A stretch of 48,540 bases of DNA from Patescibacteria group bacterium UBA6263 (GTDB taxonomy: Bacteria; Patescibacteriota; Gracilibacteria; Absconditabacterales; Absconditicoccaceae), in NCBI GenBank assembly GCA_002441085.1, contig DJVF01000010.1, forward strand, positions 1 through 48,540, written 5' to 3'. Below are positions 8,835-19,572 of this stretch, one piece after another. Position 1 is the stretch's first letter; each line of letters starts with the position of its first letter. The notes beneath the pieces are model-generated. The model was given only the letters and a program-made list of their open reading frames with translations. It was not told where the DNA came from and ran no database searches. The position numbers and the translations under genes were made by a program.

Positions 8835-9635
8835 TTATTTGAAATTTCAGTAGTGTGTAACTATAAAAAACTTATTTCATATTTTGGCGTATCATAGTCA
8901 TATTTCTTGAAAGTGTGGACTGATAATTGCTCTATAGTGTGATCACAGTCGCGACTTTTCTGACATGAAGAATTGAAATGTTTTATTGATTTGTCATAAA
9001 AAGTAATCTGTACAATCACCTTGATTGCATTTGAATGTTTGTCGTGCAATATTTTCTGAAAATCCTGCAATTCAATTTTGTTCTTTGGGGAAGTTTACTC
9101 AATTATTTTGGAACCATTCTTTGATGCTGTTATAATTGTAATATTTATCAGATGATTTCCTTTTGTGTGTAGCATAATTTACTTTGGCTAGATAATTTGC
9201 TCGTTTTTGTGCAGTATTATTCAAATCTTGATTTATTATATAAGGAGCTAATCATAGATTTATTCTTTCTTGATTATGTAAATCTAGTCGTTTATTTTGT
9301 ATGGTTTGTTGATTGATATTGGTAATATTGCTAGTCTCAATGTCGATATCCTCATCTTTCAATATATTTAATTTTTCTTGAAAAAAATCTGCTATATATC
9401 TGTATCTATCTTTATCTTGTTGTTTATTTGTTTTTCTGATTGCTTTTGTCATGATATTTACAAATAATTTATATTTGTTGATTTGTTGATCTTTGTCGAA
9501 TTTCTGTAATTGATTTTGTATCATTTGGAGTGTGCTGTCTGTGCTTTGATGGTTTTGAGATCGACCATGATTGATAAAAAATACCATCAATATCATGATA
9601 AAAATAATAATTTTATTCAGATTTGTTTTGATCAT
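8835..9635 (-). CDS. Exported CAP (SCP-like) domain protein
   Basis: A 266-residue protein with an N-terminal signal or anchor (IIIFIMILMVFFINH), a charged coiled region, and a C-terminal CAP domain from about residue 115. The domain reads LDLHNQERINLGLAPY, then RANYLAKVNYATH, WFQNNGVNFP, GFSENIA, a Cys pair (CNQGDC), LGSHYRAIISPHFQEIGLGYAK and FFIVTHYGNF. These match the CAP1-CAP4 motifs. His/Glu of the usual cavity are partly kept (GFSENI, SHY). CAP proteins in bacteria are secreted and often linked to the envelope; the substrate is unknown. The right frame needs six or more TGA=Gly codons in the C-terminal third. Confidence 0.82.
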
Positions 9636-9757
9636 TTGAAAAATATTTTATAAATAACTTATAGCTTATAATTTTAGAAAGAAAATACAAGTAATGTTTT
9701 ATTTGCATTTTTGATGAATATCATTATCACACGTAGTGTTTATATAGATTTTTTTGT

Positions 9758-10249
9758 ATGCGAGATTATATTTATTTATCTATAGAAAGGCTTTTACAAG
9801 AATGAATAAGATTGTATCCTATATTCATATTTTTGATTGTGGGGTTTTTTATTCAATGAACCAAAGTAATTATAGATATAATTAAATATAAACGTTTGTA
9901 TCGATGACATGTATTTACTGCATGAGGATTCCCATCTTTTCATAGTGGGGTAGCAACTAGCGTGACATTATTAGCTATGTTGGAGTATGGATTTGATAGT
10001 GGAATATTTGCTGTTGCTTTTGCTTTTTCAGCTTTGTTTGCTTATGATGCTATGAACTTGAGATATGAGGCATGACAACATGCAAATTATATAAATGATT
10101 TGAGAGTAGATTTGCAATGAGTCCTCACTAAAAGAGAAAAATGACCATTGAAAGAGAGGATATGACATACTTGGCATGAAGTCGTTTGATGAATAATTTT
10201 TGGTTTGATTATAACATTTTTGTTACATTATTATTTTGTAGTAGCATAA
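9758..10249 (+). CDS. DUF212 (divergent PAP2-like) membrane protein
   Basis: A 163-residue integral membrane protein. Recognisable family motifs are KYKRLYRGHVFTAGGFPSFHS, LFAYDAMNLRYEAGQHA and IGHTWHEVVGGIIFG, giving the order Gly-Gly-Phe/Pro-Ser-x-His, Asp…Arg-x-x-x-Gly-x-x-Ala and His-Thr…Glu-Val…Gly-Gly of the YuiD/DUF212 family, a divergent relative of acid phosphatase/vanadium haloperoxidase enzymes. Here the usual PSSHS is PSFHS. Three or four hydrophobic segments are present. The exact substrate is not established for the family; a lipid phosphate is a reasonable guess. It is followed after 89 bases by the FtsQ-like gene on the same strand. Confidence 0.8.
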
Positions 10250-10338
10250 TTGTATTATATATGTGATAAATAATATATGATTTGCTATATGTTTAATGTT
10301 TTGCCTTTTTTTCAGATTATAATTTGAGTTTGATATAG

Positions 10339-11175
10339 ATGATAAATATAGTAAAGCCTAGGCCTTTTAGGAGAAAACGTAGAAGAAATATAGCTATATG
10401 AAAATTGCCCTTGAACATTTCGTTTAAGGTTTTGATTAGATCTATTTTTGGATTTGCAATAATTTTTTCTCTAATTTATTTTGTAGTATATGTATTTAGA
10501 TCTACACTTTTCAAATCTGAATATTATATTAAAAATCTAAATTATTCAGTGGAAAGCCTGGAAGTTTTTGATGATCCTGTTTTGTATAGGACTATAAAAA
10601 ACCAAATTGATTGAGAAAATTATTATGTTTTGAAATTTTTCAAAAAAAAGCGTATTTTAGAGTTATTGAAATCAAAATTTCCGATAGTCAAAGATATAGA
10701 ATTTGTCTATTATAGCAGAAATACTTTGGATGTTAGAGTTGAATTTGATGATATAGACTTGCGTTTCAAATTGTTGGATAATTATTTTGCTCTTTATAAT
10801 TGACGTACTTTTTTGATATATAGCTGAAATAGCCTCTGATATGATACCAAAGTCATTGAATTACCTTGATATTTATCTGGATTGGACAATTTAAATTGAT
10901 TGTTTTTTGATTATGAGTATGTAGATTTTGTATTAAATATAGATATAATTAATCAGGTATTTGGAGATAATGTTCGCTTGGTTTATATCCCAGGATCAAA
11001 AAGAATAGCTATATTTGTAAATGAAAAAAAAGTTGTCTATGTAAATTTGCAAAAAGATATAAAATTACAAATGACTCAATATGATTTTTTGAGAAAATAT
11101 GATGATAATTTTGCCAAATATTCTCAGATGGATTTGGGGAGTTTGGAATGAAACATGGTAATTGTAAAAAAATAA
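10339..11175 (+). CDS. FtsQ-like cell division protein
   Basis: A 278-residue single-pass membrane protein. A very basic cytoplasmic tail (KPRPFRRKRRRN) precedes one transmembrane helix at residues ~32-53. Next is a POTRA-like region (YYIKNLNYSV… ILELLKSKFPIVKDIEFVY… NTLDVRVEF) and a C-terminal beta-rich part. This layout is that of FtsQ/DivIB, which links the divisome to septal wall synthesis. Sequence motifs of FtsQ are weak in general, so the call rests on architecture. The gene sits just upstream of sufS (51 bases) on the same strand; the usual ftsA/ftsZ neighbours are absent. Confidence 0.6.
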
Positions 11176-11226
11176 ATTAACTATAAATATTATAAAATAA
11201 TTGTAATTTATCGATTAATCAAACTC

Positions 11227-12429
11227 ATGAAAAACTTAAAATCTGATTTCCCTGTTTTTGAAAACAATCCTGGTCTAGTTTATCTAGATAATGCAGCTAG
11301 TACTCAAAAGCCAAAATTTGTAATTGATTGAGTCTCAGAATTTGTTTCAAAAGATTATGCGAATATACATAGATGATTGTATTCTTTGTCTGAAAGATCC
11401 GAGGAATTGTATATACAATCCAAGGAAAAAATAGCTAAATTTATAAATTGTAAGCATAGCGAAATATTTTATTCTTATAATTCGACATATTGAATAAATA
11501 TAATTTCTCAATCTTTAGCAAATTCTTGATTTCTCAAAAAATGAGATAATATTTTGCTTGGAATATGGGAGCATCATTCTGATATTTTACCTTGGATGAT
11601 TTTGTCAGAAAAATTTGGATTTGGTATCAGATTTATAGAGATATCTGATGATTATAGTATAGATTGGAATGATTTTGATAAAAAATATGATGAAAGTATA
11701 AAATTGGTTGCTTGTTCTCATGTATCTAATGTGACTTGATGAATTTATGACCTCAAAAAACTCAAATCTAAACTTAATCCTGAAACATTTTTTTTGGTGG
11801 ATTGATCTCAGTCTGTACCTAATATAAAAGTAGATGTACAAGATATTGGATGTGATTGTTTGGTATTTACATGACATAAATTGATGGCTTATACTGGTAT
11901 ATGAGCGATTTATTTGAAAAATGAATGGATCAAAAAACTTATGCCTATGTTTGGAGGTGGTGGTACTGTGCAAGATGTATCACAAGATTGATATAATTTT
12001 TTTTCTACAATAGATAAATTTGAATCTGGGACACCAAATATTATATGAGCAGTTAGTATGCTTAGGGCAATAGAATATATAGATAATATATGATGAATAA
12101 ATTATATACGTCAAAATGAAATTGAATTGATAGATTATGCTTTACAAAAATTTGAATCTTTGAGTGATAAAATTAATCTTATATGACCTATCAAGTCTAA
12201 TGATAGAGTAGGTGTATTTTCATTCAATGTAATTGGTAAAAAAAACCAAAATATGATATGAGAAATATTTGCTGAAAAAAATATATGTGTGCGTTGTGGG
12301 TGACATTGTGCTTATCCATTACACAAATTTCTTGATAAAAGCGGAACTTGTAGAATGAGTTTGTATATCTACAATGATAAACAAGATATTGATCAGTTTT
12401 TTGATGTTTTGGAGTCGATTATATATTAA
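11227..12429 (+). CDS. sufS: Cysteine desulfurase SufS
   Basis: A 400-residue class-V aminotransferase-fold enzyme that removes sulfur from cysteine as an enzyme-bound persulfide for Fe-S cluster assembly. It shows the N-terminal VYLDNAASTQKP, ANIHRG, the PLP lysine in FTGHKLMAYTG (about K218) and the catalytic cysteine in RCGGHCAYPLHK (about C361). The group-II spacing around RxGxHCA marks it as SufS/CsdA rather than IscS. Length is typical. Its pathway partners are far away in the window: a SufB/D-like protein at 21170 and a SufU-like protein at 44188, so there is no suf operon. The C-terminal acceptor loop has an extra cysteine (CVRCGGHC), a minor oddity. Confidence 0.92.
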
Positions 12430-12481
12430 ATATTTTTTTTGTTTTTTGTCAATTTAGTGTCTTGATATAATTGGTGTTTTT

Positions 12482-12510
12482 TTGTTTATAATCTTGTTTT
12501 GGAGTATAAT
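12482..12510 (+). promoter_or_regulatory. Predicted promoter of the 12541 operon
   Basis: -35 TTGTTT (12482-12487), 17-base spacer, -10 TATAAT (12505-12510), 30 bases before the ATG. The -10 is perfect and the -35 partial. Confidence 0.5.
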
Positions 12511-12540
12511 ATTTATTAGCTTTAGTAGGTTTGAAATAAT

Positions 12541-15500
12541 ATGTTGCAAGCTAATAGTGTAATAGAAAAAACTCCAGATAATTTCGATATGGATTTGTCA
12601 AAAATAGATCAAATCAAATTTAATCTAAATGAAATAAAAATTTCAGTAGAAGATGTAAATCAAAAACTGAATAATTTGGACAAAAATAAAAAAAATCTTG
12701 ATCAGCAAAAAATTATTGAGGAAAATAGACTTATAGATGAAAAAAAACTTGAGATTGAAAAGAAGAAAAAGGAAACAGAATTGCTTATAAAGCAATTGAG
12801 AGAATTGTCAGAGTTGGAACAAGATGTGAATGTCACTACCAATGTCAAAGCTGAATTAGATCAATATGAAAAACAATTAAAAGATATCAATTTGCAGAGT
12901 CCTGGATTTTGGAACAAAATCAAAGAATCATCAAATAAAACTATTGGCTGGGTGAGAGAGAATCCTTGGCAAGCTGCTGGTGTAGCTACTTGAGTGGGAT
13001 TGCTTGCTTGGTGAATTTCTAGATTATTTAGGAAAAGAAAAGAAAAAAAAGAAACTAAAGATTGAGAAGATAAAGAAAAAACTCCATGGTATAAGAGATG
13101 GTATACTTGGGCTTGAGTAGGACTTGCTTGATTTTTGGGATGGAGATATCGGTGAGATATGAAAAATTTTTGGAATATTTTGTTTAATTGAGAAAAAGAT
13201 CAAAAGGATAAATTTGGTAAAGAATTGGTTGCGTCTTTGGGTAAAGATCGAAGTTATGATAGTGCTTGAAATATATTTAATTATAAAAGTAAAAAATATA
13301 CTTGGGAAAATTTTTATGAACAAAAATTGATTCATACACAAATGAATGTTGATGGTAAGCTGGTTTTGGATCTTGATAAGAGTGTAAAAGCTATAAAAGA
13401 ATATGTCGAAAAAGATACTGATACATTGCCAGACAAACACAATTTTGTTGATTTTGAGAAATATCGTAATGATTGGAATATTTTATCAGAGGTAGAAAAA
13501 CAAAAGTATTTGAAATTGGATGATCAGATTGGAGGCTTTTATAAAGATCTGAATAGAAATGATTATTTATGATTTGGATCCAATACTTATGGTTTAGATA
13601 AATGATTTTTGTTGTTTCATTTTGATCAAAGCTTTGATAATATTTGAACTCTTTTGAATGAAAATACTTTCAATTTGTTTATGAATTCTACCACAAAAAG
13701 CTCTATAGAATCTATTTTCAAATATTTCCCAGATTTTATAATAAGTTCTTTTTTGAGCGTAGCTAAAGGGATGAATATTGTGTGATTAGAACAGATTGCT
13801 CAAGATACGTCTCGTTTGGGTGATTATTTAAAATCACTTAAGCCTGCTGAAATTACCAAATTAAAAGAATTGTGTCTGTATTTTTATAACCAAGCAACTT
13901 CTATAGCTTATTATGCACATAATGTTCGTGAGTCTTATATAGATCAAAATTGAGATGATATAAATAAAATAGAGGAATTTGATAAAAAGAAATTGAAAGA
14001 TTTGGATTTGGCTTCTACTAACGATCAAGAACTGATATCTTGTGTACAAAATGTGAAGGTTGATAAAGACTTATGAAAGAAAGTAGAAAAATTAGATTCT
14101 CGCCAAAATAAATTAATAGATAAATTGGATAAAACTACTACAACTGAACAACAAAGAGAAGTTATAGAGGAATTGATAGGTGAAATAGACGATGTCTGAT
14201 ATAATAACTGGAATAGTGCTTTTGCTTTGGTTTGGTGATATGTTTGGGAAACTAACGATTATATAGACTATGATATTATTTCTCAAATGTACAAAGATCA
14301 GTTTGTTGGTATTAGATGAGAATTAAATGATCTGCTAAAAAAAGATCCATTGACAGCTATTGATAAACAAAAGATAAAAGATCATATACAAGATTTTTAT
14401 TCTACAATAAAACTTGTAAGTACTCAAACAAAACTTAGACAAGAAACGGATGAGGATTGAAATCTCTTTACGGTATGGCAATTTCCTATTGTTAGATGAT
14501 GAAAAACTATTTATCAAACATTTATGTTGTATATGGAAGAAGATAGACGAGTCTTGGCTTGATGAACAGTTTTGGCTGCTGCTTTGGTTTGAGATATGTT
14601 GACATGGCCAGCAAGAAAAGTATTGGCTATGAGAAAACTTTTGGTATGAAAAGCACCTATAGTTCGTCTCAGTCCTACTGATTGGGCGGTTAGAAAAATA
14701 GGTAAATCAACTCTTGTAATGTTATGATGGTGATCAGAATTGGCACTTAGAGACCCTACTAGAGTGATGAATCAAACATTAAATAGGAGTAAGTTATATA
14801 GATCTATGACTTTTAGAAATCCAGAATCGCTTCTTGAAGCTGTAAATAAATGACACATTAGACTAAAAGATGCAGCAAAAATGCTTGCAGGCAAATCTTC
14901 CTGAAAAACTTTAGCTGGATTTAAAATTGAATTTTTGGGAAAAAATTGGACAACACTTGGGTTTTCATCAGACGTTAATTTGAATACTATGAAACTGTTA
15001 GAAAAAAATGATTGGATCCGTAATAATATAGGTGCTTATGACGCTACAAAAGATGTAATTAAAAAACAATATGAAACACTTGCTAAATATCGAGATACAA
15101 AATATATCAGAATTGCTCGTAGAAGTGGTTTTGAAAAAGATAAACTTGTTCGTTTGTTGGCTAATTTGTCAGATGGTAATTTGACAGCAGCTACAGCTAC
15201 TTTAAAAAATTCAAAAATAAATAATCTTGCTTATACAGCAGAAAAATTTTCAAATGATATACTTGAATCCAAAAAAAATATCGAAAAAATTACAAAAGAA
15301 ACTTTTGAATCTTTTGAACAAAAACTAGCTCAAGAAGCTAACTCAAGAAAAATTGTTGTTTGATCTAATGATTATAATAAACTTTCAAAAGAGATATGGG
15401 AAACTACTGATAGTTATTGACCTAAGTTACAAAAGATTGTTGCTGAAAACAATGAAGTGATAATGAAGTCAGAGGAAAGGCTTATGAGGCAATTTAATAA

Positions 15501-16182
15501 AGCATCTTGGTCTCAAAAACAGTATCTTTATGCCAATGATGATATTGTGAAACATATTGTAAATACAAATTGATGATTAGAAAAATGGAGAATACCCGCT
15601 TTTGGTAGAACTGGTCGTTTGATTAGTGTGTGAATTCATGCTGTAATGCTTGGGTGGATAGCGTCATCTCCTGATGAAAAAGGAAATGAAAAAGATCGAT
15701 CTACTATAGGTTGAGAAGCTGCAGATTTTGGTTTGGGAATGATACCAGTTGCTGGTGGAATATATGATATTGGTATGGCTTTTCGTGGTAAAGATTTGAA
15801 TGGTAGACAAATGTGAACAGCAGAAAGATGGATTAGATGAGGTGTAGGGTTATGAACATGAGTATTGGATGTTTTTACTTTTTGACTTTGATGAACTGCA
15901 GTCAGATGAGTTTTGAAATGATGAACAAAATTAGCTGTAAGTGCTTGAACCAAAACTGTTGTCAAAGAAGCGGTCGGCGTAGCAAGTAAATGAATTGGTA
16001 CTTGAGTTGCAAAACAGATTCTGAAAAGTTCTGTGCGTAATATTATAATTTGAACTGCGGCATGAGTTGCTCTGATTCCCGTTGCTGGTGGAATTAGAGA
16101 AGTTTTTATAGATGATTGAGAAGAAGATAAGGATAAGTTAGAAGATAATCCAGATAATTTAGATAATGTTTCAATAGAATAA
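12541..16182 (+). CDS. Large (1213 aa) coiled-coil/membrane protein with a pre-toxin-like C-terminal region
   Basis: I cannot name this protein. Residues ~20-130 are a heptad-rich charged coiled coil (KKLEIEKKKKETELLIKQL). Hydrophobic, glycine-rich segments follow near 147-163 and 185-205, separated by a basic stretch (RLFRKRKEKKE). A long alpha-helical, mostly soluble body contains a hydrophobic patch near 670. The C-terminal ~160 residues carry GLGMIPVAGGIYDIGMAFRG, LNGRQMGTAERWIRGGVGLG and a final IIIGTAAGVALIPVAGG, a glycine-rich pattern resembling the pre-toxin TG region that precedes effectors in polymorphic toxins. Here no toxin domain follows; it ends in an acidic tail. It uses dozens of TGA glycine codons, so it is native. 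It begins an apparent operon with a DUF4112 protein (gap 24 bases) and an M23 peptidase (gap 18). Confidence 0.7.
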
Positions 16183-16206
16183 CTTTTATTTTTTTAAATT
16201 TATATA

Positions 16207-16716
16207 ATGAAAAAAAATCTTGAACAAAACCTAGAAACTAAAAATTTCAATTCTGAACAAGCTGAAATTTTGAAAAAATTAACCAAGTCTCAATCTACCA
16301 AAGAGCGTGTAAAACTTTTTGGAAAGGTGATGGATACTTATGGTATAGATCCAATAGTCTGATTGATACCTGCTATAGGTGATGGATGAGTAAGCTTGAT
16401 AGCAAGCGCATATTTATTGTCTGAATGAAAAAAGGTATGACTATGATTTGTAGATATGTTGAAAATTGTATGATATCAATCTGCAGATTTTGTGGTATGA
16501 GCTATACCTCTTTTGTGAGATATTAGTGATTTTTTGTTTAAATCAAATAAGCGATCTGCTAAGATTTTTGAAAAATATTTCCAGAAATTAAAAAACGAAG
16601 CTTTGGCTAAGTGAATTAGTCCACAAGATATAGCAAAAATAGAACTTAAGAATAAAGATTTTTTGTTGGCAATAAATAAGCATATGGAGTCTAAAAAATT
16701 GAATAAATCTGTTTAG
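16207..16716 (+). CDS. DUF4112 family membrane protein
   Basis: A 169-residue protein with two related hydrophobic hairpins, DPIVGLIPAIGDGGVSLIASAY and DFVVGAIPLLGDISDFLF, the second followed by KSNKRSAKIFEKY. The paired G-x-IP-x-x-GD motifs and the FKSNKR ending are typical of DUF4112, small membrane-associated proteins of unknown function. It has a charged N-terminus and a lysine-rich C-terminal tail. It lies between the 1213-residue protein and the M23 peptidase with very short gaps, so the three are probably co-transcribed and may act at the same envelope site. Conserved GD glycines are TGA- or GGT-encoded. Confidence 0.78.
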
Positions 16717-16734
16717 TTTTTAATAAAAATTATT

Positions 16735-17622
16735 ATGGTAAACACATTGACGGAAAATAGAGATAAAGAATCTAATCTATGAGAGATAGATAGTCAGATT
16801 TTAGATTTGAAAAAAGAAATTGCCGATCTATATATTAACAAAGTAAAAGAAAAATGAACATCTTTGTCATTTGTGGTATGAGAAGGTAAGTCTATCAAAA
16901 AATATTTGGTTTCTGAAAATGCTTTTGATAAAGTATGGAGTAATGTTAAATGAAATTTTATTGGCAATATTTTGTCTAGTGTGGACCCTGAAATGGTTGA
17001 TTATCTAAAAATGGCCAAAGAAAAATTAGATAATACAAACACTGTTGATCAATTGACATCTTTAAAAAATGAACTTGAAACCGTATACCAATCACAACCC
17101 CCTAATACTAAATTATCTACTGATAATAATGTAGAAAAAGTAGGTGATGAAAATGTTGTAAAAGATGTTTGAGTACCTTACAAAGAAGTTGCAATAGTTT
17201 CTGCGTGATTGATTGTTTGAAAGGATGTGGTGTCTGCTTTGCCAAAATCAGATTTAAAATTAACTTCACCTTATTGAGTAGATAGATGAACGCATATACA
17301 TGGATGAATAGATTATTGAGCAAAGGAGGGGACTCCTGTGTATTCTATGATAGGATGAGAAGTGAAGAAAGTATCGTATGAAAAGAAGTGATTTTGATAT
17401 TATGTAGTTTTGAAAGATAGTAAATGAAGAGAGATAATCTATGCTCATTTGAAAAAAAAGCCTAATTTAAAATTATGACAAAAAATTGCTATGTGAGAAA
17501 AAATTTGAGAAGTGGGTAATACTTGACGTAGTACAGGTCCACATTTACATTTGGAAGTTAGAGAAAATTGAAAATCTATAGATCCAAAGAGCATTTTCCC
17601 TGAAGATGTTTTGATGACTTAA
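16735..17622 (+). CDS. M23-family metallopeptidase (LytM-like)
   Basis: A 295-residue protein whose C-terminal half is a zinc endopeptidase domain of the lysostaphin/LytM type. It has HGGIDYGAKEGTPVYS (HxxxD zinc ligands), VLKDSKGREIIYAHL, LGQKIAMGEKIGEVGNTG and STGPHLHLEVREN (HxH ligands). The N-terminal ~170 residues are an alpha-helical, glutamine/asparagine-rich region with no clear signal peptide; one hydrophobic stretch (EVAIVSAGLIVG) sits before the catalytic domain and could be a membrane segment. Such enzymes cut peptide crosslinks in peptidoglycan. As the last gene of the 12541 operon it could remodel the cell's own wall or that of another cell. The stop overlaps the stop of convergent miaA by three bases. 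Confidence 0.88.
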
Positions 17623-18578
17623 TTAGTCAAATTGTATAGTTTATATGTTATATTTTCTTTTGTATTTATTTTAGATTCTTGTATATACCTACGAAATCGA
17701 GTCCTTTGTTTTTTGGCTAGATGGTGGGTATTTTTTTTGAGTGTTTCTTGGAGTTCCTGTAAATCCAAATTTCAATTTATATATTGTATAGTCTCTTTGT
17801 ATCATATTCATTGCATGGATTGTAACTGTGGTCAGTATCATTTTTTCAAAAGTCATTTTACCTCGTCTATCAGTCAACATTGTATCATTTCTTGGATTCT
17901 GATATCTATTCTATTGTTGGTATCTTCCTTATCTCTTCGTAATCATATCATAAGTATTGGTTGTGTAGGAGAGTTTTTTATATAACTTTCTGTTTTGGTT
18001 TTGCCTGTTTTGTAAAATATTTCCAAAGCTCTAATAATAAATCTGATTGAATTGGGATGTAATTTGTTTGCTTCTTGTGGATCTATTTGAGTCAATTCTT
18101 GGTGTAATATTCATGGAGTTTGTATTTCTTTTTGTTCTAATTTTTCTCTTAATTTGTAGTCTGGTGGACAGCTGGGCATAGAAAAATTTTTGTAAATAGT
18201 ATCTATATATAATCATGTTCATCATACAATGATTGGTGTCTTGTTTTGATTCAATATTTGAGGAATGATTTTTTGAGTAGTTTCTTTCCATTGTCATGCA
18301 GTATAGGTTTGGTCTGGATTGACTATATTTATTTGATGATGAGGGATTTGTTTAAGTATTGATGATGGAACTTTGTCTGTTCATATGTCCATATATTTGA
18401 AAATCTGTCTGCTGTCTGCAGATATTATTTCAATATCAAAAAATTCTCAAAGCAATATAGATAATCTGCTCTTTCATGTGGCTGTAGCTCATCGTATTAT
18501 AATTATTCAGTCTTGATTGGATTGTTTGAAAGATTGGATATCGTTTTGTACTTGATTTAATATTTCTTGAATTTCCAT
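17619..18578 (-). CDS. miaA: tRNA dimethylallyltransferase
   Basis: A 319-residue enzyme that prenylates A37 of tRNAs reading UNN codons. It has the P-loop GATATGKSRLSILL, EIISADSRQIFKYMDIGTDK, HHQINIVNPDQTYTAGQW, PIIVGGTGLYI and the C-terminal LQSMQGIGYKE and QRTRFRRY region. Both P-loop glycines and the IGYKE glycine are TGA. In the standard code the C-terminal third would be lost. The start ATG follows an 8-bp repeat array. It is downstream of the membrane protein 18645-19442 on the same strand, so the two may share a transcript. Confidence 0.93.
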
Positions 18579-18585
18579 TGAAAAT

Positions 18586-18641
18586 GTAAAATCGTAAAAG
18601 CGTATAATTGTAGAAACGGTTTTACATTGTTACGTTTATAC
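18586..18641. repeat. GTAnnAAY repeats, four direct then three inverted units
   Basis: Direct units GTAAAATC, GTAAAAGC, GTATAATT and GTAGAAAC (18586-18617) are followed by units on the other strand: GTTTTAC, ATTGTTAC and GTTTATAC (18619-18641). The two sets can pair as a long imperfect hairpin. They fill the whole gap between the miaA start and the stop of the upstream gene. Confidence 0.7.
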
Positions 18642-18644
18642 ATA

Positions 18645-19442
18645 TTATTTTATTCAATGTTTTGTTGGATTGAAAAATGGTCATTGAGAGCATCATTGAT
18701 TGACGCACATTATGCTTCATATAAGATATTTATCATTTTTGTATACTATGATTGTATTTCGTGTCTCTGTCAAAAGTATATTATCTGATTTGAGTTTGTA
18801 TTTGATTTGATATTCATATTTTGGGTATTTTCATCAAGTATTTGGTATCTCTTTGAGATTGGTTATATATATGGTATTGTTGGATATATTGGATAAAAAT
18901 CTTGTCAATCGATTTGCATTGAAATGTGTCTGGTATCAATTGGTTTGTCTAAGTGGGATGTCTGTGATATTTGCCAATTCTGAGAAATTTTGTTGGTTGA
19001 TATTTTTGTAAAAGTTTAGTATGGTTTGTTCTTCTGGGCTAATATCATTTATCTCTATTGCTTGAGTATCTTGGGTTTTTTGCGATTGTGTATTTGAGAG
19101 ATTATCTGGTGTCTGTTGGTTGGACGTTTGAACTGAAGACGCTGTATTTTGTTGTGTATTTATATTGTTTATAATAGTATTGCCGTTGTGCTTGGATTTG
19201 ATTGCTAGAGAAAATATAAACAATAGTACAGAGAAAACCAATAATCAAAGTATTAAGTTATCTATTTTGGAATTTCTTTTGATTTTGTTGGCGACAAAAG
19301 ATATTGGGACTTTGGAAATATTTTTGAAAGTCTGATTTTCTTGTGGATTTTTTCTGGGTCTTCAACGTGGTCTAATAATATTGGGTTTGGGCTTTGCTTT
19401 GAAAATTTTTGGGGGCCTTCAAACTTTTTTTTGTGGGACCAT
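18645..19442 (-). CDS. Single-pass membrane protein with AT-hook-like tail and NTF2-like C-terminus
   Basis: A 265-residue protein I cannot name. It starts with a strongly basic, proline-rich tail containing RPRGRPRK at residues 24-31, the core of an AT-hook DNA-binding motif. One transmembrane helix lies at about 58-77 (LILGLLVFSVLLFIFSLAI). A low-complexity Gln/Thr/Asn linker follows. The C-terminal ~130 residues read ISPEEQTILNFYKNINQQN… NNTIYITNLKEIPNTGG… YEYQIKYKL… IVYKNDKYLIG, the alpha-then-sheet pattern of an NTF2-like domain. The basic tail would face the cytoplasm and the NTF2-like part the outside. The AT-hook is an observation; a short R/P-rich tail can occur by chance. It is co-directional with miaA. 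Confidence 0.65.
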
Positions 19443-19512
19443 TGATTGATTAGAAAGTATAAAATTTTGTTTTGATTATGATTTTTTATAAAGATTTAAA
19501 TTGATTATGCAA

Positions 19513-19540
19513 TAAAAAAACCACGGAATATCTCCGTGGT
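19513..19540 (-). terminator. Intrinsic terminator of the acidic secreted protein gene
   Basis: Stem ACCACGGA / TCCGTGGT with a 5-base loop, followed on the minus strand by seven Ts. Confidence 0.8.
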
Positions 19541-19572
19541 AAATATATTTTATCTGTTATCTTGAAATTGAA

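Noticed and set aside
8861..9070. Minus-strand ORF of 69 aa inside the CAP gene
   Set aside because: It is out of frame with the CAP domain; the true frame continues through TGA=Gly to TAA at 8835 with the domain motifs.
13024..13440. Minus-strand 138-aa ORF
   Set aside because: It is a phenylalanine-rich shadow of the lysine-rich part of the 1213-aa protein.
17632..17985. Plus-strand 117-aa ORF
   Set aside because: It is antisense to miaA and cysteine/serine-rich in a shadow pattern; the miaA frame has clear motifs.
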